Assembly: GCA_016180435.1 (NCBI GenBank)
Contig: JACPBG010000007.1
Location: forward strand, 1 to 55,362
Reading direction: 5' to 3'
Source: Candidatus Sungiibacteriota bacterium
GTDB taxonomy: Bacteria; Patescibacteriota; Minisyncoccia; Sungbacterales; HO2-52-23
Length of the DNA stretch: 55,362 bases
Part shown: piece by piece, positions 1 through 5,206 of the stretch
Layout of the letters: every line of letters begins with the position of its first letter
Numbering within the stretch: the stretch's first letter is position 1
Translations under genes and position numbers: made by a program
The notes under the pieces: generated by a model
What the model saw: only the letters and a program-made list of their open reading frames with translations
What the model was told of the DNA's origin: nothing
Database searches by the model: none

Positions 1-112
1 AATTTCCACAGGAAGATTTTTTGTTTCTCAAATGGAAAATTTTTTCAGCTTTGGGCTGACTATTCTCTGGCTGGGAATATTTTTGGAGAAGTGATAGAGT
101 TTTCTTGCAATT

Positions 113-199
113 GGAGGAGTCGCATAGCGGCCTAGTGCACCATCTTGGAAAGATGGCATACCTTTACCGGTATCGTGGGTTCAAATCCCACCTCCTCCG
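113..199 (+). tRNA. tRNA-Ser(GGA)
   Basis: An 87-nt cloverleaf with a 7-bp acceptor stem (GGAGGAG paired with CTCCTCC), anticodon loop TTGGAAA giving anticodon GGA, a long class II variable arm and a T-loop TTCAAAT. The discriminator is G and CCA is not encoded. The long variable arm and anticodon identify a serine tRNA reading UCC/UCU. A long hairpin follows 30 nt downstream. Confidence 0.95.
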
Positions 200-229
200 C
201 ATTGACAACTTTTTATCGGCGCGACCAGA

Positions 230-363
230 GTAATCGATGAGGTAGCGCGACCCACAGGGTTACTGCCGATAATAGGTTAAACAAAATACCAGCGTAGTGG
301 CTGGTATTTTGTTTAACCTATTATCGGCAGTAACCCCGTGGGTCGCGCTACCTCATCAATTAC
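230..363. repeat. long inverted repeat, 64-bp arms
   Basis: Two 64-bp arms (230-293 and 300-363) differ at only two positions and are separated by a 6-nt loop, so the strand can fold into one very long hairpin. It lies just after tRNA-Ser(GGA) and encodes no convincing protein. It could be a recently formed snap-back duplication or a palindromic element. It lacks the U-tract and compact stem of a normal terminator. The rest of 364-525 holds only a small hairpin near 411-426 and no gene. Confidence 0.85.
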
Positions 364-525
364 TCCCTCCTACGCGCAAGGCTACGGACGGGCAAGCGGG
401 TCACGCCGACCTGCCTGCCGGCAGGCGGGTAAAATATGGTTCGAGCCGATTTGTTTTTCCGCTAGTTGCAGATCAGCCTTTAGTATAACAGGTGCTTTAG
501 CGATTTGCGTTTCCGCTTCGGTACA

Positions 526-565
526 GAAAACATTCTAACATTCTGCAGAATATTAGAATGTTTTC
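526..565. terminator. near-perfect 40-bp palindrome, probable bidirectional terminator
   Basis: Arms GAAAACATTCTAA (526-538) and TTAGAATGTTTTC (553-565) flank an inner palindrome centred on CTGCAG. Runs of A and T at both ends allow termination on either strand. It would end transcription of the minus-strand tRNA-Ser region and anything read from the left. Confidence 0.5.
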
Positions 566-684
566 TTGTTAATTTTTTTTAAATACGCCGCACGGGTGGC
601 GTATTCGCGAAGGCGCCCTGAAAACATCCTTACATACTCCAGTTTGTTGGTATGTCGTTTGCAGACTGAGCATTTCCTAACCGG

Positions 685-959
685 CGGTGGGTAGAGGATT
701 CGAACCTCTGTGGGATTTTTTAGACCCCGACGGTTTAGCAAACCGTTGCTTTGTTTTTGCCACAACTTGGCAAAAACCCCGGGCGCGTTTATAGGTACAA
801 AACGGAGGCGGCAGGATTTGAACCTGCGAGAGGATTGCTCCTCTAACTCCTTAGCACGGAGCCGCTTTCGGCCACTCAGCCACGCCTCCGTTTTATACCC
901 AATGTAATGTGCGCCCGCGAAACGATTGTCAATCATTTCGCCCACTCAACCAACCCACC
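685..959 (-). tRNA. tRNA-Ser(GCT) apparently interrupted in the D-loop by a 183-bp insert
   Basis: The 3' part (752-685, minus) has anticodon stem ACGGT/ACCGT, loop TTGCTAA (GCT), a 5-bp variable stem, T-arm AGAGG-TTCGAAT-CCTCT and acceptor strand ACCCACC plus G. The sequence just 5' of it does not supply an acceptor partner. A perfect partner, GGTGGGT, occurs at 959-953, followed by TG and a serine-type D-arm start like that of the intact gene. Joining 959-936 to 752-685 at the shared AAA gives a complete 92-nt tRNA-Ser with a well-formed D-arm. The removed segment 753-935 contains the intact tRNA-Ser(GCT) of 803-889. Whether the outer tRNA is spliced or dead cannot be told from sequence. 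Confidence 0.6.
803..889 (-). tRNA. tRNA-Ser(GCT), intact
   Basis: An 87-nt class II tRNA on the minus strand: acceptor GGAGGCG/CGCCTCC, D-arm, anticodon loop GTGCTAA (GCT), long variable arm and T-arm GCAGG-TTCAAAT-CCTGC. Discriminator is G; CCA is not encoded. It is nested in the insert that splits a second tRNA-Ser(GCT), and is itself flanked by complementary CGGGCGC (917-911) and GCGCCCG (786-780). Confidence 0.95.
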
Positions 960-1005
960 ATTTATACTTGATTCTAACATGAATATCGCGCTTTCTCAAG
1001 ACATT

Positions 1006-1021
1006 TGGTATAATAAAAGTA
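1006..1021 (+). promoter_or_regulatory. extended -10 box of pilC, leaderless start
   Basis: TATAAT at 1009-1014 is preceded by TGG (extended -10) and followed after 7 nt by the pilC ATG at 1022. Transcription would begin at about the A of the start codon, so the mRNA should be leaderless. No Shine-Dalgarno sequence is present. The same geometry recurs at six other genes in the window. Confidence 0.7.
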
Positions 1022-2263
1022 ATGCCTATTTATATCTATTCTGCAGCCAAACAAAACGGCGAAGTTGTTAAGGGGGACCGGGAGGCCGAAAATGAGAAAA
1101 CTCTGGCACAGGCCTTGAAATTGGAAAGTTTGTTTTTGCTCGAGGCCAAAGAAAAAAAGCCCTTTTCGCTGTCTTCGCTTAATGTTGCCATAAACCTGAA
1201 TGAGATAACATCTAAGTTCCTGCCAATCAGCCTGGTGGAGCGGATGTTTTTTGCCAGGAACCTCGCGGTCATGATTTCTGCCGGACTTTCTCTAACGCGC
1301 GCCATGGAGGCCCTGATACAGGAGTCGGCCAATCCGAAATTTCGCAGAATACTTTCGGATGTCAATAATTCCGTGATAAAAGGCACGCCCTTTGCCGATT
1401 CTTTGCGCATACACGAAAAAGTATTCGGAAATCTTTTTATAAATATGGTGGGGGCCGGAGAAGCATCCGGAAAATTAACATTGGTTCTTAAATTGCTTTC
1501 AAATCAAATGAAAAAGGACTATGACCTGCGCAAACGCGTAAGTGGCGCCATGATGTATCCGGCCGTTATTTTAATCGCCCTGATGGTTATCGGAACGCTT
1601 ATGATGATCTATGTGGTCCCGTCGCTCACCGCGGTTATTAAGGATCTGGGAGTGGAATTGCCGCTTTCCACCCGCATTATTATTTTTACCAGCGAACTTG
1701 CCGCTGATTATCTGTTATGGGTTTTGACTGCTTTTATACTTTTTGTTTTTCTTTTTTGGCGCGCCTTGAAAACCAAAATAGGAAAAAAGATTTTTGACCA
1801 TATAACTATACGGCTTCCGATTTTCGGGGAACTGATCATTAAATTCAATACGGCGCGTTTTTGCCGGACACTTGCCTACCTTATCACCTCGGGTGTTCCG
1901 ATTGTACGCTCGCTTGAAATTACCGGAAGCGTTCTCGGTAATTCGCTTTTCCAAAAAGCGGTCGGCGGGGCGGCCCTGGACATTCAAAAAGGCAAACAGC
2001 TTTCAGTGCTTCTTTCCGCATATCCAAGAATTTTTCATCCGATTGTCTTGCAAATGATGAGCGTCGGGGAAGAAACCGGAAAAACCTCGGACATGATGCT
2101 AAGATTAGCGCTTTTTTTTGAAGAGGATGTCACCAATACCACCAAGAACCTGTCTACCATAATTGAACCTATTCTGATGATAGTCATAGGTACTGCCGTA
2201 GGATTTTTTGCGGTTTCTATGCTGCAGCCGATATATTCATCACTTGGAAATGTAGGGGGGTAA
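1022..2263 (+). CDS. pilC: type IV pilus inner-membrane platform protein PilC
   Basis: A 413-aa integral membrane platform protein of type IV pilus/type II secretion machines, which couples the assembly ATPase to the growing pilin fibre. Two T2SF domains are visible (about residues 65-190 and 265-390), each starting with a conserved soluble helix bundle (SLVERMFFARNLAVMISAG and the later RFCRTLAYLITSGVP). Membrane segments lie near 168-190, 215-240 and at the C-terminus (385-408). Length is normal for the family. It is the first gene of the pilus locus and has a leaderless promoter. The ATPases PilB and PilT and the prepilin peptidase are not in the window. Confidence 0.95.
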   Translation: MPIYIYSAAKQNGEVVKGDREAENEKTLAQALKLESLFLLEAKEKKPFSLSSLNVAINLNEITSKFLPISLVERMFFARNLAVMISAGLSLTRAMEALIQESANPKFRRILSDVNNSVIKGTPFADSLRIHEKVFGNLFINMVGAGEASGKLTLVLKLLSNQMKKDYDLRKRVSGAMMYPAVILIALMVIGTLMMIYVVPSLTAVIKDLGVELPLSTRIIIFTSELAADYLLWVLTAFILFVFLFWRALKTKIGKKIFDHITIRLPIFGELIIKFNTARFCRTLAYLITSGVPIVRSLEITGSVLGNSLFQKAVGGAALDIQKGKQLSVLLSAYPRIFHPIVLQMMSVGEETGKTSDMMLRLALFFEEDVTNTTKNLSTIIEPILMIVIGTAVGFFAVSMLQPIYSSLGNVGG

Positions 2264-2361
2264 ATTTTTGCGCGGTTCCCTCGCCCCGCCTTTTCCGCTC
2301 ACAAAGGGAACCTCTCCTTCAGTTCGCGGAAAAAGGCGGGGTTCGACCATGCAAAAATTTT
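2262..2361. repeat. palindromic element between pilC and the first prepilin gene
   Basis: GCCCCGCCTTTTCCGC (2283-2298) is complementary, with one bulge, to 2326-2341, and AAATTTTTGC at the left edge is complementary to GCAAAAATTT at the right edge. The whole gap folds into a hairpin ending within a few nt of the downstream ATG. It may be a terminator or attenuator, but its length and layout resemble the other palindromic repeats of this genome. Confidence 0.6.
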
Positions 2362-2362
2362 T

Positions 2363-3235
2363 ATGATGGGCGTAAGTAAAAAATTAAATGAAGGTTTTAC
2401 GTTATTGGAAGTCCTTATTTCCATCTCTGTTTTAGCTTTGATCTCCGGGATGGCTTTGGTTTCTTTCGTGAATTCGCGAAACGTAAGGGAGGCGATAGTG
2501 TCCGGACAAGACATGATATCTGTTCTGCGCCTCGCTCAATCCAAATCAATCGGCGGGGAGGATAATTCCGCCTGGGGCGTGCATTTGGAACAGGGACAAG
2601 CCGTACTTTTTCGCGGAACCTCATATGCCGGCGCGACATTTACGCAGAATTTTTCCATTCCGGCGCGCCTGGAAATCGCCGATATTGCGCTGACCGGAGG
2701 CGGATCTGATGTAATTTTTAAAAGAATAACCGGGCGTACGGATCAAGCCGGAAGTTTTGCGGTAAGGGTGCGTACTGCCGCCTCCATTTCCTTTTCCGTA
2801 TCCATTGATAACTCGGGGAAAATATATCAAACCGGCGCGGCGCAAACACCCGCTGGCACGCGCATTGTAGATACGCGTCATCGCTCTTTCAGCCTCGGGT
2901 GGAGTTTGCAGGGATACACTAATATGATTCTTACTTTTTCTGATCCTCCGAATCCTGATATTGTGCAAACCATTCCCATGGCGCCCTACTTCAGCGGAGG
3001 GCAAACAAAATTTGACTGGTCGGGAAATTTTTACATAGGCGGACAAAATCAGGTTTTGCGCATACATACCACCGCGCTTGACGGCGCCAATACGATTCTT
3101 TCAATAGACCGCGACTGCCGTTACAATACTAAAAAGTTGAAAATCGCCTTTGACACTCGCGATGTCGCGACTTACGAAGCGAATTGTACAACGGTAACGG
3201 TGGGGGCGTATGGAGGAACTATGAGTGAGCCGTAA
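2363..3235 (+). CDS. prepilin-like protein (type IV pilus minor pilin)
   Basis: A 290-aa protein with a classic type IV prepilin N-terminus: an 11-residue leader ending in Gly, then FTLLEVLISISVLALISGM with Glu at mature position 5 and a long hydrophobic helix. The peptidase would cut after Gly11. The remainder is a beta-rich periplasmic/extracellular domain ending GAYGGTMSEP and containing two or three Cys, possibly a disulfide. The ATG at 2363 is followed by a second ATG at 2366; either could be used. It follows pilC after a palindromic gap. No close family assignment beyond prepilin is possible. Confidence 0.85.
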   Translation: MMGVSKKLNEGFTLLEVLISISVLALISGMALVSFVNSRNVREAIVSGQDMISVLRLAQSKSIGGEDNSAWGVHLEQGQAVLFRGTSYAGATFTQNFSIPARLEIADIALTGGGSDVIFKRITGRTDQAGSFAVRVRTAASISFSVSIDNSGKIYQTGAAQTPAGTRIVDTRHRSFSLGWSLQGYTNMILTFSDPPNPDIVQTIPMAPYFSGGQTKFDWSGNFYIGGQNQVLRIHTTALDGANTILSIDRDCRYNTKKLKIAFDTRDVATYEANCTTVTVGAYGGTMSEP

Positions 3236-3257
3236 AAGAGCGTGTGGTGTCTTCGGC

Positions 3258-3379
3258 GATATGATTTGGAAACACGACTCGGCGGCTCCGGCGGCCGCCT
3301 CGCTAAAGGTCGGGCGAAGTTTTCCGCGATTACGCGGAAACCAAGCAACTTCGCCCTCCCATTGTTTCCAAATCATATC
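3258..3379 (-). repeat. structured palindromic repeat, family A, copy 1
   Basis: Perfect 16-bp outer arms (3258-3273 and 3364-3379). Read on the minus strand, it holds the family's order of parts: ATGGGAGG, a variable stem (GGCGAAGTT), the invariant GCTTGG, an inner hairpin (TTTCCGCG/CGCGGAAA), the second half of the variable stem, CGACC, a GGCGGC/GCCGCC hairpin and GAGTCGT. Three other copies keep the invariant motifs while the stem sequences differ. It separates two co-directional prepilin genes. Confidence 0.85.
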
Positions 3380-3415
3380 ACCTCAACCACGCTATAGAAT
3401 AAACGTACATCCATA

Positions 3416-4432
3416 ATGAAAAAAGGAATAAATAAAAATGTAGGTTTTGGCCTGATTGAGGTTGTTATCGTCACTTCAATCATCATGGTTTCGCTTTTCG
3501 GATTTTTGCAAGCCGGGATTTCGGCCGTGCGGCTCCTGCGCGTTCAGAAAGAAAATCTGGAGCTTACTCTTCTTGCCGGAGAAGCGGCAGAAGCCATGCG
3601 GGCGATTCGGGACGAATCCTGGACAAATAATGTCGCGCCGCTTGCGGCCAGCACCCCATATTATCCCATACTTGAAAACGGCAAGTGGAAATTAGCTTCT
3701 TCGCCAAGCGGACTGATAAACGGCAAATATTCGCGCTACATATATATCAATGACGTATACCGCGATGCCCTGGATAAAATTGCCGCATCCGGAGGAACCC
3801 TGGACGCCAATACCAAAAAAATCACTGCTGTGGCAACGAGCACGTCCAAAACTGTAAGTATTGTTTCTTATATTACAAATTTCCGTGAATCATTATCGCC
3901 CACAGTTGAAACCAAAACGATATTTTTTGAAGGATCCACAACCGACGGTAATTTGGCGAATTTCCCGTCCAATGATGCCGGCGACGGCGATCCGGCGCAA
4001 ACTTTCACCACCGCAGGCGTAATTGAGGTCTCCAGTATAGAACTATACCTCCGCCGCACCACCATGAATCCTTCCGATATATATGCGGAATTACGCCCAA
4101 GTCCGACTGGATCAATACTGGGCGCCTCGCAAATTATTACGGGATCCACAATTTCCAGCACAACGTATTCTTGGGTATCATTCAGATTCCCTGATCCGAT
4201 TGCGCTTAGCGCCGCAACCCAATATTCCATCCGCTTACGAAGCATTCCGCCATCTACCGACGCCGGCTCCGGATCATTCGGAATAATCCGCTGGGGTTAT
4301 CTGCAAACCGCATCCAGTCCCTATGCCGGAGGAGATGCGCGCCGCTATGTCGGGCGGCTTTCCAATCCGGCAGATGCCGGACAACTTCTGGATCAATATG
4401 ATTATGGGTTTAGAGTGTATGATTTGCAGTAA
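3416..4432 (+). CDS. prepilin-like protein with C-terminal jelly-roll-like surface domain
   Basis: A 338-aa prepilin-like protein. The leader ends with Gly10 and the mature protein begins FGLIEVVIVTSIIMVSLF, with Glu5 in place. The middle resembles minor pilins (EAAEAMRAIRDESW). Residues about 185-338 form a domain (AQTFTT...IELYLRR...SYWVSFRFPDP-like pattern...GYDYGFRVYD) that is also recognisable in the 1,003-aa protein two genes downstream, where QSFQPTITDRTTKIQLYLKK and SWISFELLNTP occur. This layout resembles the so-called choice-of-anchor R domains. It is likely a surface-exposed pilus tip or adhesive subunit. Confidence 0.8.
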   Translation: MKKGINKNVGFGLIEVVIVTSIIMVSLFGFLQAGISAVRLLRVQKENLELTLLAGEAAEAMRAIRDESWTNNVAPLAASTPYYPILENGKWKLASSPSGLINGKYSRYIYINDVYRDALDKIAASGGTLDANTKKITAVATSTSKTVSIVSYITNFRESLSPTVETKTIFFEGSTTDGNLANFPSNDAGDGDPAQTFTTAGVIEVSSIELYLRRTTMNPSDIYAELRPSPTGSILGASQIITGSTISSTTYSWVSFRFPDPIALSAATQYSIRLRSIPPSTDAGSGSFGIIRWGYLQTASSPYAGGDARRYVGRLSNPADAGQLLDQYDYGFRVYDLQ

Positions 4433-4548
4433 TTTCCAATTTTCAATGCTCAATTTTCAATGAATTTTCAAATTTACGAATTTTCAATTGAAAATTGAAT
4501 CATTGAGCAATTGATTGAAAATTAGAAAATTGATAATTGAAAATTTAC
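4433..4548. repeat. AT-rich palindromic repeat running into the next gene
   Basis: The stretch is made of repeated CAATTTTCAAT and TTGAAAATTG units in both orientations, including TTTCAATTGAAA, with ATGCTCAATTT answered by TTGAGCAATTG. It begins at the stop of the preceding gene and continues to just before the codons for RGGFSLIE of the next one, so it supplies that gene's start and leader. Confidence 0.75.
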
Positions 4549-5057
4549 GGGGGGGATTTTCTCTAATTGAAATTACCGTCTATATCGCAATTCTCGGACT
4601 GGTTTCGGTACTCGCAATTGATTTTTTGATTCAAATCGTCAATACCTATCATCGCGCCCGGGCCGAACGCGAGGTAATTTCCAACGCCCGGCTGATTCTT
4701 GAAACAATTGAAAAAACGGTTGCGGATTCCCGCGAGGTTTACGGCCCCACGTCGCGTTTTAACCAAGACGCCGGCCAGCTTTCTCTGGTGACTCCGGCCA
4801 ATCCCGCACCGGAACACCCAACCGCCTTTGTGGATTTTTGGATAGATAACGGAAGAATGTGGATGCGCCAAGAAGGTGAATCATCCGTGGCGCTCTCGGC
4901 CGCATCGGTGAATATCGCCAAATTCCGGCTAGAGCGCATTATGCAGGGATTAGAAGTGGAAACCGTGAAAATTACGCTGGAAGTCGATTATGCGCGTCCA
5001 AAATTCGCGACATCAATTACTTTAAATTCTACGATGGCGATGAGAGGAAACTATTAA
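4515..5057 (+). CDS. prepilin-like protein; leader encoded by a repeat
   Basis: A 180-aa minor pilin-like protein. The leader ends RGG and the mature part starts FSLIEITVYIAILGLVSVLAI with Glu5, as required for prepilin peptidase. The only available upstream start is a TTG at 4515, and the leader codons (MKIRKLIIENL) are read from the AT-rich palindromic repeat. The original start was probably displaced by the repeat. The mature part keeps the PulG/GspH-like pattern, with a long amphipathic helix (EREVISNARLILETIEKTV) and a short beta domain. Confidence 0.8.
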   Translation: MKIRKLIIENLRGGFSLIEITVYIAILGLVSVLAIDFLIQIVNTYHRARAEREVISNARLILETIEKTVADSREVYGPTSRFNQDAGQLSLVTPANPAPEHPTAFVDFWIDNGRMWMRQEGESSVALSAASVNIAKFRLERIMQGLEVETVKITLEVDYARPKFATSITLNSTMAMRGNY

Positions 5058-5206
5058 GTTAAAATCCGAAGCACGAAATCCTAAATCCGAAACAAATCCC
5101 AATGACTAAAATCCAAAATATAAAACAAGAAGTGTTTAAAATTTGGGAATTTAGAATTTCTAATTTGTTTCGAATTTCGAGTTTAGAATTTAGAATTTCC
5201 GTCCTG
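5058..5206. repeat. repeat of AAATCCGAA / GAATTTAGAATTTC type overlapping a gene start
   Basis: Blocks such as AAATCCGAAGCACGAAATCC (near 5062) are answered by GGGAATTTAGAATTTC and GTTTCGAATTTCGAG (near 5145-5180), so the segment forms an imperfect hairpin. The second half is translated as the start of the following protein (residues about 15-34, including RISNLFRISSLEFRIS). A block of the same type occurs inside the coding region near 47,112-47,150. Confidence 0.7.

Noticed and set aside
553-945. 130-aa minus-strand open frame across the tRNA-Ser region
   Set aside because: It runs through two tRNA structures and has no recognisable protein features.
3258-3379. Family A as a retron msr-msd or an IS605-type guide RNA
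   Set aside because: No reverse transcriptase, TnpA or TnpB/IsrB gene lies next to any copy, and the motifs do not match those RNAs as I know them.
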